From contig NZ_JAVDPZ010000005.1 in the NCBI RefSeq assembly GCF_031453995.1, positions 1 to 64,000 of the forward strand: a stretch of 64,000 nucleotides of DNA, read 5' to 3'. The notes beneath the pieces are model-generated. The model was given only the letters and a program-made list of their open reading frames with translations. It was not told the DNA's origin and did no database searches. A program made the translations under genes and the position numbers. The stretch comes from Nitrobacter vulgaris. Lineage in GTDB: Bacteria; Pseudomonadota; Alphaproteobacteria; Rhizobiales; Xanthobacteraceae. Of this stretch, positions 38,330 through 46,833 are shown in pieces (position 1 is the stretch's first letter; every line of letters begins with the position of its first letter).

Positions 38330-38634
38330 CCTGTTTCCCGCAATTGCCGCTCTGAGCGTTCTTGTTGCGGAAGACCTGGACCGGTTTGGCCTGACTGGAC
38401 CGACCGGCGCATCACGCCGTCAGGCTGAGCCCGAGCGGTTCAGTCGTTTCCGATGCCTCATTGCCGCCGCCGTGGTAAGGTGCTGTTTATCTCGTTTCGA
38501 GTGGCGATGCGCGGGTTTGACCCGGATCAGGCGCCGCGTCTGAAGAAACACAGATCAAAATCATCACGCTTCTCATTCTGTCAGAAGCGGAAAGACTCCA
38601 AGGCCGGAATGGCTCCAGTAGCCCGGAGACACAG
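38330..38634. other. Intergenic region of 305 bp, mostly repeat
   Basis: Between ogt and the TIGR02302 gene. The right half, from about 38490, is a diverged repeat copy listed separately. The left half shows no gene, terminator or promoter that I can support. Confidence 0.4.
38490..38599 (+). repeat. Diverged copy of the palindromic repeat family
   Basis: Traces of the family core (tctcgtttcgagtggcgatg, cgcgtctgaagaaac) are followed by the hairpin cgcttct/agaagcg at 38567-38589 and gaaagactcc. It ends 35 bp before the next start codon, so it too would lie in an mRNA leader. Confidence 0.5.
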
Positions 38635-41139
38635 TTGAGCGGTGTTCCCTTCGATCCATCCAGTCAGGACGGCGACCAGCGTGAGTTGGCGGGACTTGAA
38701 CTGACGCGAGCTCTGCAGCGCGCAAGGTGGGTGATCGCATGGGAAAGGGCATGGCCGCATGTTGCGCGGCTGCTTTGCGTCGGCGGGCTTTTTCTGGCGG
38801 TTTCCTGGGCTGGCGTTTGGCTTGTTCTACCAGTGATGGGACGCGCCGTTGCCCTTGCTGCATTTGTTCTGCTCGCCATTGCGGCGATGGCGCCTGCCAT
38901 CAGGTTCCGCTGGCCCAGCCGCGAGGAAGGATTGGGCCGGCTCGACCGCAGTGCTGGCCTTCGCCATCGTCCCGTCACCGCGCTCGCCGACACGCTGACG
39001 ACCCGGGATCCGGTCGCGCATGCTTTGTGGCAGGCACAGCGCGCGCGCACGTTGACGGCGATCAAGCGTCTTCGCGCCGGGTTGCCGTCGCCGAGGCTAC
39101 CGCTGCACGACCGCTGGGCGCTGCGATCGCTGGTGATGGTGCTGATGGTCGCCACCTATATCGCGGCGGACGGCGAACGGACCGAGCGCGTGGCTGCTGC
39201 GTTCGACTGGAATGGAATGCTGACATCGACCAATGTCAGGGTCGATGCGTGGGTGGCTCCGCCGCCTTATACCGGCAAGCCCCCGATCATCCTGTCCAAG
39301 ACCAACGCGGATGCAGCGTCCTTCGATGGCGGGCCGCTTCCGGTGCCTGCGGGCAGCACGCTGACCGTGCGTTCGAGCGGAGGCAACTTCGACGTCGCGC
39401 TCGGTGGCGGCGTGACTGAAAAGGCTAATGCCGACAAGCCCCCGGAAGGTACGAACGAGCGGCATTTCATCATTGCCGCGGATGGTACGGCTCGTGTGCG
39501 CGCCCCCGCGGGGCTACCGCAATGGACATTTAGCGCAATTGCCGATCGTGTCCCGGCCATATCGCTGGCCAAGCGGCCGGAGCGCCAGGCGCGCGGATCG
39601 TTGCTGATGTCCTATCGCCTGGAGGACGATTACGGCGTGACCGAAGCGCATGCGGAATTTTCGACCCGGCCCGGACCCGCTGCAAAGGACGGGGCGGTTG
39701 CGCGCCCATTGTTCGATCCGCCGCAATTCGCGCTGGTGTTGCCAAATGCCAGACCCCGCAGCGGAATCGGGCAGACGGTCAAGGATCTGAGCGAAAGTCC
39801 CTACGCCGGCGCCGAAGTGACCTTGACGCTGACCGCGCGCGACGATGCCGGAAACGAGGGGCGCAGCGAACCGCTCGACCTGCGCCTGCCGGAACGCGTG
39901 TTCACTAAACCGCTTGCGCGCGCGCTGATCGAGCAGCGCCGCATCCTGGCGCTGGACGCTAATCAGAATAAGCAGGTCCATACGGCACTCGATGCTCTCC
40001 TGATCGCCCCCGAGGTATTCACTCCCAAGGTGGGGGAGTATCTCGGTCTTTACAGCGTAACGAAGCAGCTCGAGGAAGCGCGCATCGATGCCCAGTTGCG
40101 TGAGGTCGTCGCCAGCCTCTGGGGGCTCGCCGTAAGCATCGAGGACGGCAATATCACCGACGTCGAGAAAGCGCTGCGTGCCGCGCAGGATGCACTGAAG
40201 GAAGCATTGGAGCGCGGCGCGAGCGATGAGGAGATCAAGAAGCTCACCGAGAATCTGCGCGCGGCGCTGGATAATTACCTGCGCCAGTTGGCCGAACAGA
40301 TGCGCGACAATCCGGAGCAACTGGCGCGTCCGCTCGATCCCAACAGCAGGGTCATGCGCCCGCAGGACCTCGACAACATGATCGAGCGCATGGAGCGTCT
40401 GTCCCGCTCGGGCGACAAGGACGCCGCCAGGCAATTGCTCGATCAGTTGCAGCAGATGCTCGAGAATCTGCAAATGGCGCAGCCGGGCCAGGGTGAGGGA
40501 GGAGATCTGCAACAGTCGCTGAATGAACTCGGTGACATGATCCGAAAGCAGCAGCAGTTGCGCGACAAGACCTACAGGCAGGGTTTGGATTCGCGTCGCG
40601 ATCACAGCCAAGAGCGCCACGACCAGAATGCCATGAGTGGCCTGCAGCGGGATCAGCAGGCCCTGCGTGACAGGCTTCAGACATTGCAGCAGGAACTTGC
40701 CAAACGCGGAATGGGGCCGAGCCAGCACGGCATGCAAGGGCAGTCGGCCGGGCCGGGTGACGATCTCGGTCAGGCCGATTCCGCAATGGGCCAGGCCGAC
40801 GGCCGGCTTGGCGAAGGTCATGCCGATGGCGCCGTCGACGCGCAAGGCCGGGCCCTCGATGCGCTGCGCAAGGGCGCTCGAAGCCTTGCCGAAGCTTTGC
40901 AGCAGGGTGAAGACGGGCCGGATAGTCGAGCGGGCCGGCAGAACGGCGGTCAGACTGACCCGTTGGGGCGCCCGCTGCATGGCCGCGAGTTTGGCAACGA
41001 TACGACAGTCAAAATTCCTGGCGAAATCGACGTGCAGCGAGTGCGCCGCATTCTTGAAGAGTTGCGCCGCCGCATCGCCGATCCGTCACGGCCGAAAATC
41101 GAACTCGATTACATCGAACGGTTGCTTAAGGATTACTGA
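38635..41139 (+). CDS. TIGR02302/DUF4175 family membrane protein
   Basis: 834 residues. Two membrane segments at about 44-66 and 69-90 and a third near 160 (LVMVLMVATYIAAD) precede a large periplasmic part. The C-terminal third (about 520-760) is a long helical region rich in Gln and Arg, with Gly-Gln stretches, likely coiled coil. The family is confined to alphaproteobacteria and has no known function; its regular place beside CpdR and other cell-cycle genes hints at an envelope role. TTG start at 38635 follows GGAG. Its 3' end overlaps the convergent cpdR gene by 14 bp. Confidence 0.88.
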   Translation: MSGVPFDPSSQDGDQRELAGLELTRALQRARWVIAWERAWPHVARLLCVGGLFLAVSWAGVWLVLPVMGRAVALAAFVLLAIAAMAPAIRFRWPSREEGLGRLDRSAGLRHRPVTALADTLTTRDPVAHALWQAQRARTLTAIKRLRAGLPSPRLPLHDRWALRSLVMVLMVATYIAADGERTERVAAAFDWNGMLTSTNVRVDAWVAPPPYTGKPPIILSKTNADAASFDGGPLPVPAGSTLTVRSSGGNFDVALGGGVTEKANADKPPEGTNERHFIIAADGTARVRAPAGLPQWTFSAIADRVPAISLAKRPERQARGSLLMSYRLEDDYGVTEAHAEFSTRPGPAAKDGAVARPLFDPPQFALVLPNARPRSGIGQTVKDLSESPYAGAEVTLTLTARDDAGNEGRSEPLDLRLPERVFTKPLARALIEQRRILALDANQNKQVHTALDALLIAPEVFTPKVGEYLGLYSVTKQLEEARIDAQLREVVASLWGLAVSIEDGNITDVEKALRAAQDALKEALERGASDEEIKKLTENLRAALDNYLRQLAEQMRDNPEQLARPLDPNSRVMRPQDLDNMIERMERLSRSGDKDAARQLLDQLQQMLENLQMAQPGQGEGGDLQQSLNELGDMIRKQQQLRDKTYRQGLDSRRDHSQERHDQNAMSGLQRDQQALRDRLQTLQQELAKRGMGPSQHGMQGQSAGPGDDLGQADSAMGQADGRLGEGHADGAVDAQGRALDALRKGARSLAEALQQGEDGPDSRAGRQNGGQTDPLGRPLHGREFGNDTTVKIPGEIDVQRVRRILEELRRRIADPSRPKIELDYIERLLKDY

Positions 41140-41518
41140 TCGTTCCGTCAGTCAGCGTGCTTAATGCCCCGGCGACGGCAGAGCGGATATCGGCCACCGA
41201 GAACGGCTTCGTAACGACGTCGTGCACAATAGCGTTGAGACCCGAGGCGCGCTCGCGCTGATCGGCGAAACCTGTCATCAGCAGGATGACCAGGTCAGGG
41301 AAATCGCGTGCGACGGCAAGAGCCAGCGCGATGCCGTCCATGATCGGCATCTTGATGTCAGTGAGCAGAAGGTCGAAAGCGCGCGCGTCACCGGTCAGAA
41401 TATCCAGCGCTTCGGCGCCATCGGCCGCCGTCACTGTCTCGTGGCCGTCCATGGCGATGGCGCGGGCGACAAGCGAACGCATCGAGTCCTCGTCGTCAGC
41501 GATCAGAACCCGCGCCAT
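41126..41518 (-). CDS. cpdR: Cell-cycle response regulator CpdR
   Basis: 130-residue receiver without output domain. Phospho-acceptor D54 in LLLTDIKMPIMDGI, acidic pocket D8/D9 in LIADDEDSM, then LLMTGFADQRERA and TKPF. In Caulobacter and Sinorhizobium the unphosphorylated protein takes ClpXP to the pole to degrade CtrA and other substrates. Sequence and neighbourhood (TIGR02302 protein, zinc-ribbon protein, ftsEX) match the alphaproteobacterial cpdR locus. It starts 3 bp after the stop of the zinc-ribbon gene, so the two form an operon. Confidence 0.9.
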   Translation of the reverse strand: MARVLIADDEDSMRSLVARAIAMDGHETVTAADGAEALDILTGDARAFDLLLTDIKMPIMDGIALALAVARDFPDLVILLMTGFADQRERASGLNAIVHDVVTKPFSVADIRSAVAGALSTLTDGTISNP

Positions 41519-41521
41519 GAC

Positions 41522-42379
41522 TCAGGCTCCGTTCCCGGCCGCAAGGTCCTGCCGGTTAAAGAAGCGAACACCGATCCTGCGGCCTTCAGATGGCGGGGCC
41601 GCCAGCCGTGTCCGGAACCAGACGTTTTCGCCGGGCTTGAGCGCTGCCTGCTCGAGCACTGCGTTCCACGCGTAGATTTCGGTTTCATGCGCGTCACGGA
41701 CACTGAAGCGCAGGCGCGGCAATTCGACCGGCTTGCGGCTTTGCGCGACGATCATGCCTTCGATCACCAGCACCGGCTTGCCGTCGACGATTTCGGTGGA
41801 CGTCTTGACGTCCTTGAAGGCCAACCCGCGCAGGTTCACCTCCAGTCCGACCAGCCGATAGAACGTTGCGGTTTGCGGCAGCAGGCGCACGATCTCGACG
41901 CGCCAGATGACAAGAGCCAGCACCATCGCGGCCATCGCAACGCAGAAGGTGTTCAGAGTTATCACTGGCGGGCGAAGCGCGAATAAGGGCTTGAGCCGGT
42001 CGCGGAACCGCGAAGCAATGGAGAGCGGACGCTTGTCATCGCGCGCCGCATTGTCGTGGGGCGTATTGTCTTGTCGGGCCGCCGAAGTCCAGACACCGGC
42101 GAGATCCTGTGGCGGCCCCCCGACTTCGGGGGATTTCGGCAAATCGCTGGCGATCGACGGACTGTCGACGGATGGCATGTCGCCGGTCTTCGGAGGATCG
42201 GTCCATCCCGCCATCTCGTCCGCTCCCGCCATCGTGGGGATGCGAACGTTGGCGATATTGTCAGGCGCCGCCCGCCATGTTTTCTTGCAGCGCGAACAGC
42301 GGACGGTGCGGCCCGTTCCGCCGAAACTTGCGAGATCGACCGCATAGGATGTCGTGCAGTGTGGGCATACAATGTGCAT
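41522..42379 (-). CDS. Zinc-ribbon (MJ0042) membrane protein, DUF3426-like
   Basis: 285 residues. The N-terminal zinc ribbon has C5-x2-C8 and C28-x2-C31 (MHIVCPHC, VRCSRCKKTW). A Pro/Asp-rich linker and a membrane segment at about 187-205 (FCVAMAAMVLALVIW) lead to a C-terminal beta domain resembling DUF3426 (LRGLAFKDVKTSTEIVDGKP, ELPRLRFSVRDAHETEIYAW). In alphaproteobacteria the gene usually lies divergent from ftsE, as here. Function unknown. Cotranscribed with cpdR. Confidence 0.88.
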   Translation of the reverse strand: MHIVCPHCTTSYAVDLASFGGTGRTVRCSRCKKTWRAAPDNIANVRIPTMAGADEMAGWTDPPKTGDMPSVDSPSIASDLPKSPEVGGPPQDLAGVWTSAARQDNTPHDNAARDDKRPLSIASRFRDRLKPLFALRPPVITLNTFCVAMAAMVLALVIWRVEIVRLLPQTATFYRLVGLEVNLRGLAFKDVKTSTEIVDGKPVLVIEGMIVAQSRKPVELPRLRFSVRDAHETEIYAWNAVLEQAALKPGENVWFRTRLAAPPSEGRRIGVRFFNRQDLAAGNGA

Positions 42380-42630
42380 GGACGAATCGCCAGAAGTGAC
42401 TGCCGGAAGTCTACGCGCTGACCGTTAACGAATCGGAAACCATAACCGACGCACAAGGGGACGAGGGTGAGCTTTGTTCCAGAGGCCACAGATGTGGTTG
42501 GGGCCGCGCCGGCGTCAGCCTCCCTCGACCGAACGTTCGTGTGGTGATGATCCATTTTCTTCATTCAGCAAGGTGATCAAGGGACCTTTCGGTCCAACCA
42601 CACCAGGATCATTGAGTTGTTGCATGGAGG

Positions 42631-42656
42631 GCGAACTTCGGAAACCGGCACATTAG
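42631..42656 (+). repeat. Copy 2 of the 25-bp intergenic motif
   Basis: gcgaacttcggaaaccgg followed by cacattag. It matches 22387-22411 at 23 of 25 aligned positions, plus one inserted base, and 42702-42725 more loosely. Confidence 0.45.
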
Positions 42657-42701
42657 TGCCCTTTCGAGTTCCAGGTTCGCGAAAGGAAACGCTGGAATAT
42701 T

Positions 42702-42725
42702 GCGAACTTGGAAATCGGGACACAA
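42702..42725 (+). repeat. Copy 3 of the 25-bp intergenic motif
   Basis: gcgaacttggaaatcggg followed by acacaa; it overlaps the space where the ftsE ribosome site must lie. Confidence 0.4.
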
Positions 42726-42728
42726 GGC

Positions 42729-43388
42729 TTGATCCGGTTCGAAAATGTCGGCTTGCGTTACGGGCTCGGCCCGGAGATTTTGCGCGACCTCAGCTTTAAT
42801 CTTCCCGCCCGTTCCTTTCAGTTCCTCACCGGCCCGTCGGGTGCCGGTAAATCCTCCCTGCTGCGGCTGCTTTTTCTGTCGCTGCGGCCGACGAGGGGTC
42901 TTGTCAACCTGTTCGGTCAGGACGTCTCGCTGCTGAGCAAGGATGCGATCGCCGACTTGCGCAAGCGTATCGGGATCGTGTGGCAGGACTTTCGCCTGCT
43001 CGACCACATGACAACTTACGAAAACGTCGCATTGCCATTCCGGGTTATGGGCCGCGATGAGTCGACCTACCGCCGCGAAGTCATCGATCTTCTGAAGTGG
43101 GTGGGTCTTGGCGAGCGCATGGATGCGCTGCCGCCGGTCCTGTCCGGAGGGGAGAAGCAGCGCGCGGCGATCGCTCGCGCGGTGATAGCGCGACCGCAGC
43201 TTCTGCTGGCAGACGAGCCGACCGGCAACGTCGATCCGACACTTGGGCAACGTTTGCTGCGGCTGTTCATCGAGTTGAACAAGTCCGGCACGGCGGTCAT
43301 CATTGCCACCCACGATATCGCTCTGATGGATCAGTACGACGCGCGGCGGCTGGTGCTGCATAAGGGACGGCTGCACATCTATGAGTAA
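42729..43388 (+). CDS. ftsE: Cell division ATP-binding protein FtsE
   Basis: ATPase of the FtsEX complex at the division septum, which couples ATP hydrolysis to activation of peptidoglycan hydrolases in the periplasm. 219 residues. Walker A GPSGAGKS at 35-42, Q loop IVWQDFRLLD, signature LSGGEKQRAAIARA, Walker B LLLADEPTGN and switch His in IATHDIAL. The start is taken as the TTG at 42729, giving the conserved opening IRFENVGLRYG; another TTG seven codons upstream is possible. It overlaps ftsX by 8 bp. Confidence 0.95.
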   Translation: MIRFENVGLRYGLGPEILRDLSFNLPARSFQFLTGPSGAGKSSLLRLLFLSLRPTRGLVNLFGQDVSLLSKDAIADLRKRIGIVWQDFRLLDHMTTYENVALPFRVMGRDESTYRREVIDLLKWVGLGERMDALPPVLSGGEKQRAAIARAVIARPQLLLADEPTGNVDPTLGQRLLRLFIELNKSGTAVIIATHDIALMDQYDARRLVLHKGRLHIYE

Positions 43389-44352
43389 GGGAGGGGACGG
43401 ACACGATGTGCTGATGGATCTCGGGCGCGAACGCCCGCAGGTGCCGGTCCGCGCACGCAATATGTCGCCGATCGTGCCGCGTGCATCGATCGCGGGCCGC
43501 GCCCTGGTGGCCGTGGTCGCCATCATGACGTTTCTGGCGTCGATCACGACCGGGGCGGTACTTCTAATCAACGCTTCGGCTGCGGAATGGCAGTCGGAGG
43601 TCGCGAGCGAAATCACCATCCAGGTGCGTCCCGTCGCCGGTCGCGACCTCGAGCGCGATGTAACCGCGGTCGCCGCCGCGGCTCGGGAGCATCCGGGAAT
43701 CCTCGATGTCCGGCCGTACACCAAGGAGGAGTCGGGCAAGCTGCTGGAGCCTTGGCTCGGCAGCGGTCTGTCGCTCGACGATCTGCCGATACCGCGCATG
43801 ATTGTGGCGCGCGCCGCGCCGGGGACCAGGCTCGATCTGGAAGGGCTTCGTAGCCGCGTGACGCAACTGGCGCCCTCGACCAGCGTGGACGACCATCGCG
43901 CCTGGATCGACCGGATGCGATCGATGACCAACGCGACCGTGTTCGCCGGAATCGGGGTTCTCGCGCTGGTCATTATTGCGACCATTATCTCGGTATCGTT
44001 CGCGACCCGGGGGGCCATGGCGGCCAATCGTCCGATCGTCGAGGTGCTGCATTTCGTCGGGGCCAGCGACCGCTACATCGCCAATCACTTTCTGCGTCAT
44101 TTCCTGCGGCTCGGGCTGAGGGGCGGCGTGATCGGTTGCGTCGCCGCGATGCTGATGTTCGGGTTCTCCGAATCGATCGCCAATTGGTTTTCCGGAACGC
44201 CGGTGGGAGATCAGTTTGCGGCGCTTCTGGGCACGTTCTCGCTGCGCCCGTCCGGCTATCTCGTGCTGGCTGGCCAGACGGTCCTGATTGCGGCGGTCAC
44301 CGCCTGGGCTTCCCGCCGCACATTGTTCGCGACGCTTGATGAGATCGATTGA
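43381..44352 (+). CDS. ftsX: Cell division membrane protein FtsX
   Basis: Membrane partner of FtsE. 323 residues with four membrane segments: about 38-65 (LVAVVAIMTFLASITTGAVLL), then a periplasmic loop with ITIQVRPVAGRD and PYTKEESGKLLEPWLG, and three more segments after residue 190 (IGVLALVIIATIISVSFA, GGVIGCVAAMLMFGF, YLVLAGQTVLIAAV). The cytoplasmic motif IVEVLHFVGASDRYIA is the coupling region. The overlap with ftsE shows translational coupling. Confidence 0.95.
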   Translation: MSKGGDGHDVLMDLGRERPQVPVRARNMSPIVPRASIAGRALVAVVAIMTFLASITTGAVLLINASAAEWQSEVASEITIQVRPVAGRDLERDVTAVAAAAREHPGILDVRPYTKEESGKLLEPWLGSGLSLDDLPIPRMIVARAAPGTRLDLEGLRSRVTQLAPSTSVDDHRAWIDRMRSMTNATVFAGIGVLALVIIATIISVSFATRGAMAANRPIVEVLHFVGASDRYIANHFLRHFLRLGLRGGVIGCVAAMLMFGFSESIANWFSGTPVGDQFAALLGTFSLRPSGYLVLAGQTVLIAAVTAWASRRTLFATLDEID

Positions 44353-44446
44353 GCAGTCGCTCAGGGCCAGCGCGACATTCCGGCGCGGTCGAATTCCACT
44401 TCGCCCCAAAACGCACTAAAGTCGAGGGGACCAGGACATCGAACGG

Positions 44447-45124
44447 ATGAGTGAACAAACCCGCCATGACAAACCGGAAGCCTCGGGTCGGGTGCCGGCG
44501 CGGCGGCGCCGCACGTTGCTCGCGGCCGCGGTTGCCGCCGTTGGGATTGCCTTTGTCGGGGCAGGGGTGGGCTTCGTCGGATTTCTGTCGCAACTGCGAG
44601 GGGTGGAGACAAAGCCTGCCGGTAACGCGGACGGCATTGTCGTGCTCACCGGCGGCTCGTCGCGGATTTCCGATGCCGTCGAGTTGCTGGCCGGCGGCTA
44701 CGGCAAGCGGCTGCTGATTTCGGGTGTTCATCCGACCAACGGGGTCAGCGATATTTCACGCTCGTTGCCGGACAACCAGCGACTGCTGACATGCTGCGTC
44801 GATCTCGATCGCTCCGCGGTTAACACCCGGAGCAACGCAAGCGAGACGCGGCGCTGGGTGGACGAGCAGGGATTCCGTTCGCTAATTGTGGTGACGTCGA
44901 ATTATCATATGCCTCGCGCCATCGTCGAACTGTCGCACGCGATGCCGAACGTCACCTTGATTCCGTTCGCGGTCATCGGCGACAAGTGGCGCGAAGAGCC
45001 ATGGTGGACCAGCGCCGCTACCCTGCGGCTCTTGTTATCGGAATATGTCAAATACATCGCTGCGGAGGCGCGGGTTCGTCTGGCCCATCTTGGCCTCGAA
45101 CTTCCCCCCGAAAACGGCGATTAG
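44447..45124 (+). CDS. YdcF/DUF218-family membrane-anchored protein
   Basis: 225 residues. An N-terminal membrane anchor at about 24-48 is followed by a DUF218 domain facing the periplasm: ADGIVVLTGGSSRISDAVELL, KRLLISGVHP, NTRSNASETRRW and VVTSNYHMPRAIVEL. Related proteins (SanA, ElyC, YdcF) are tied to envelope integrity and lipid carrier recycling. It lies 95 bp after ftsX and before a PlsC-like gene, so it could be part of the same envelope operon. Confidence 0.88.
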   Translation: MSEQTRHDKPEASGRVPARRRRTLLAAAVAAVGIAFVGAGVGFVGFLSQLRGVETKPAGNADGIVVLTGGSSRISDAVELLAGGYGKRLLISGVHPTNGVSDISRSLPDNQRLLTCCVDLDRSAVNTRSNASETRRWVDEQGFRSLIVVTSNYHMPRAIVELSHAMPNVTLIPFAVIGDKWREEPWWTSAATLRLLLSEYVKYIAAEARVRLAHLGLELPPENGD

Positions 45125-45211
45125 CCGACCGGGGCGTTCGACCACGCCGTCCGGCTTCGGGCTTTTGCAATTAGACTACGCGCCAATTAACACCACGGAA
45201 TTGGATGCTTG

Positions 45212-45970
45212 ATGATTTCGATCTTTGTGCGCTCGCTGGTCTTCAACGTTTTGTTCTATTTGACGATGGCAGTCTGGATCGTTGTCGCGCTGCCGACATT
45301 CGTGATGCCGCGCGCGGTGTTGGTCAGGATGGCGAAGGCTTGGGGACGCTGGAATATCTGGCTGATGCGCGTCATCTGCGGCACGCGCGTCAAAATCCTC
45401 GGTACCGGGAGGATTCCAAAGGGCCCCCTGATCTTCGCCTCGAAACATCAGTCGATGTGGGAGACCTTTGCCCTCTTTAGTCTCATTGATCAGCCGGTCG
45501 TCATCCTCAAGCGCGAGCTGACATGGATTCCGTTCTTTGGCTGGTATCTGATGAAGACGGGCATGATCGGCATCGACCGCAAAGCCGGCATACGCTCGCT
45601 TAAGATGCTGATCCGGATGACGCGGGAGGAGATGCGTCTCGGGCGCCAGCTCGTCATCTTCCCGGAAGGCACGCGACGTCCGATCGGAGCCCCGCCAGCC
45701 TACAAGAGCGGCGTCGCCATGATCTATGCCGAAGGCGATGTGCCGTGTGTTCCGGTGGCCCTCAACTCCGGTCTGTGCTGGCCCCGCCGGACGTTCCTGC
45801 GTTATCCGGGAACGATTACGGTTGAATTCCTCGAACCGCTGCCACCAGGACTGCGGCGCGATGAATTCATGTCGCGGTTGATGGCGTCGATCGAAGGGTC
45901 GACCGCTTCTCTGGTCGAGATGGGACTGCGTGAGCAGGGGCGGTTGTTGGGTCGGGCGGCGGAGGATTAG
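45212..45970 (+). CDS. plsC: 1-acyl-sn-glycerol-3-phosphate acyltransferase
   Basis: Acylates lysophosphatidate to phosphatidate at the inner membrane, for phospholipid synthesis. 252 residues. N-terminal membrane segment (about 10-30), acceptor/catalytic motif H79-x4-E84 in KHQSMWET (Glu in place of the usual Asp, an alternative from memory common in alphaproteobacterial members), and FPEGTR at 150-155. ATG at 45212; a TTG immediately before is less likely. An acyltransferase of another lysolipid is possible. The stop codon runs directly into a repeat arm (tagagcatgatc). Confidence 0.88.
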   Translation: MISIFVRSLVFNVLFYLTMAVWIVVALPTFVMPRAVLVRMAKAWGRWNIWLMRVICGTRVKILGTGRIPKGPLIFASKHQSMWETFALFSLIDQPVVILKRELTWIPFFGWYLMKTGMIGIDRKAGIRSLKMLIRMTREEMRLGRQLVIFPEGTRRPIGAPPAYKSGVAMIYAEGDVPCVPVALNSGLCWPRRTFLRYPGTITVEFLEPLPPGLRRDEFMSRLMASIEGSTASLVEMGLREQGRLLGRAAED

Positions 45971-45981
45971 AGCATGATCTC
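45967..45981. repeat. Half-arm of the gagcatgatc repeat
   Basis: agagcatgatctc directly after the plsC stop matches the left arm of the palindrome at 4972. No second arm is found nearby, so it is a remnant. Confidence 0.35.
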
Positions 45982-46021
45982 GAAACGCCAAGAGTCCTAT
46001 TCAAAACTGCTTGCATCGCCC

Positions 46022-46606
46022 CTACCTGGGCAACCGCGCATCATTGTGCAGCAGTTCTGCCAGCTGATGAAGTTTAGGGTCGCGAAAGCCCTGTGACTCG
46101 ATCGACTTCACGGTCGACAAGACATAGTCCCGATTGTGTCCGGATCGGCCGTGCCCCTGGCGGACATAATGGACCTGTTCCGCCAGCGTCAGCCGTCCGG
46201 CATACTGGACATGTCCGCGATCGACCACGTAAGCGAGCGCGCTGACCCGCCGGCGCGCGTCGTCCTCGAGCCAGACGGAGCGCGTCACCTCCCGATAGAC
46301 GTGGGTGGTCTGCTCGCGGTCCCGCAAATACGCAATTGTGGTCTCGCGCCGGTTGGCTGCAACGCGGAATGCAATGCCCCGGCAAGCTCCCCCCCGGTCG
46401 AGCCCGAGAACCAGCCCCGGTCTCTCCGGCGTCCCGCGATGGTCGAACGAATAGACGCAGAGCGCCCGGTGCTCGCCGATCAGCCGCGCTGGAATCTGCT
46501 CGGCAAAATCGAATCCCGGTCGCCACATCAGCGAACCATAGGCAAATACCCAGAGATCGCTGTCGGACCTACCAATAGCCGGGTCAACTCGTTCCTGCAC
46601 ACTCAT
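46022..46606 (-). CDS. Gamma-glutamylcyclotransferase, ChaC family
   Basis: Degrades glutathione to 5-oxoproline and Cys-Gly in the cytoplasm (ChaC type). 194 residues. Substrate loop WVFAYGSLMWRPGF at about 19-32, then HRALCVYSFDHRGTPERPGLVLGL, the GGACRGIAFRV strand and the acidic stretch DREQTTHVYREV with the likely catalytic Glu. The C-terminal SGHNRDYVLSTV block is conserved in the family. The start MSVQERV at 46606 is preferred over an ATG 17 codons upstream. Single gene, convergent with plsC. Confidence 0.9.
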   Translation of the reverse strand: MSVQERVDPAIGRSDSDLWVFAYGSLMWRPGFDFAEQIPARLIGEHRALCVYSFDHRGTPERPGLVLGLDRGGACRGIAFRVAANRRETTIAYLRDREQTTHVYREVTRSVWLEDDARRRVSALAYVVDRGHVQYAGRLTLAEQVHYVRQGHGRSGHNRDYVLSTVKSIESQGFRDPKLHQLAELLHNDARLPR

Positions 46607-46833
46607 CCACGCTCCAACCAGAGCGTATCCCGCAAATTGGATACCGAATACGCACAAGCTATTATAATTGAGAGCATTTTCTTAGGGCTAGCCGGGATTT
46701 ACCCGGCCAACAGATGCTTTAACAGAGCCGCACCGCCAGGCGAAGCGGAACGAAAGGGGCTGGTTTTGCCGAGGTTGCGCGACTATGGTCGGAGACCCCC
46801 GCCACCTGACAAATTCACGAGCCAGCCTCCCGC

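Larger units (their letters stand above)
42380..42728. other. Divergent region between the zinc-ribbon gene and ftsE, 349 bp
   Basis: Should hold promoters for both units. It carries two imperfect copies of a 25-bp motif, at 42631-42656 and 42702-42725; the second ends 3 bp before the ftsE start codon. The cell-cycle context would suit a CtrA site, but I find no TTAA-N7-TTAA pattern. No gene recognised. Confidence 0.45.

Noticed and set aside
39514..40980. 488-codon frame antisense to the TIGR02302 gene
   Set aside because: Shadow of a GC-rich gene; protein is leucine/arginine-rich without family resemblance.
42380..42728. CtrA binding site (TTAA-N7-TTAA) upstream of ftsE or the zinc-ribbon/cpdR unit
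   Set aside because: No such pattern found on either strand by reading.
42609..44027. 472-codon frame antisense to ftsE and ftsX
   Set aside because: Both genes on the other strand are unambiguous.
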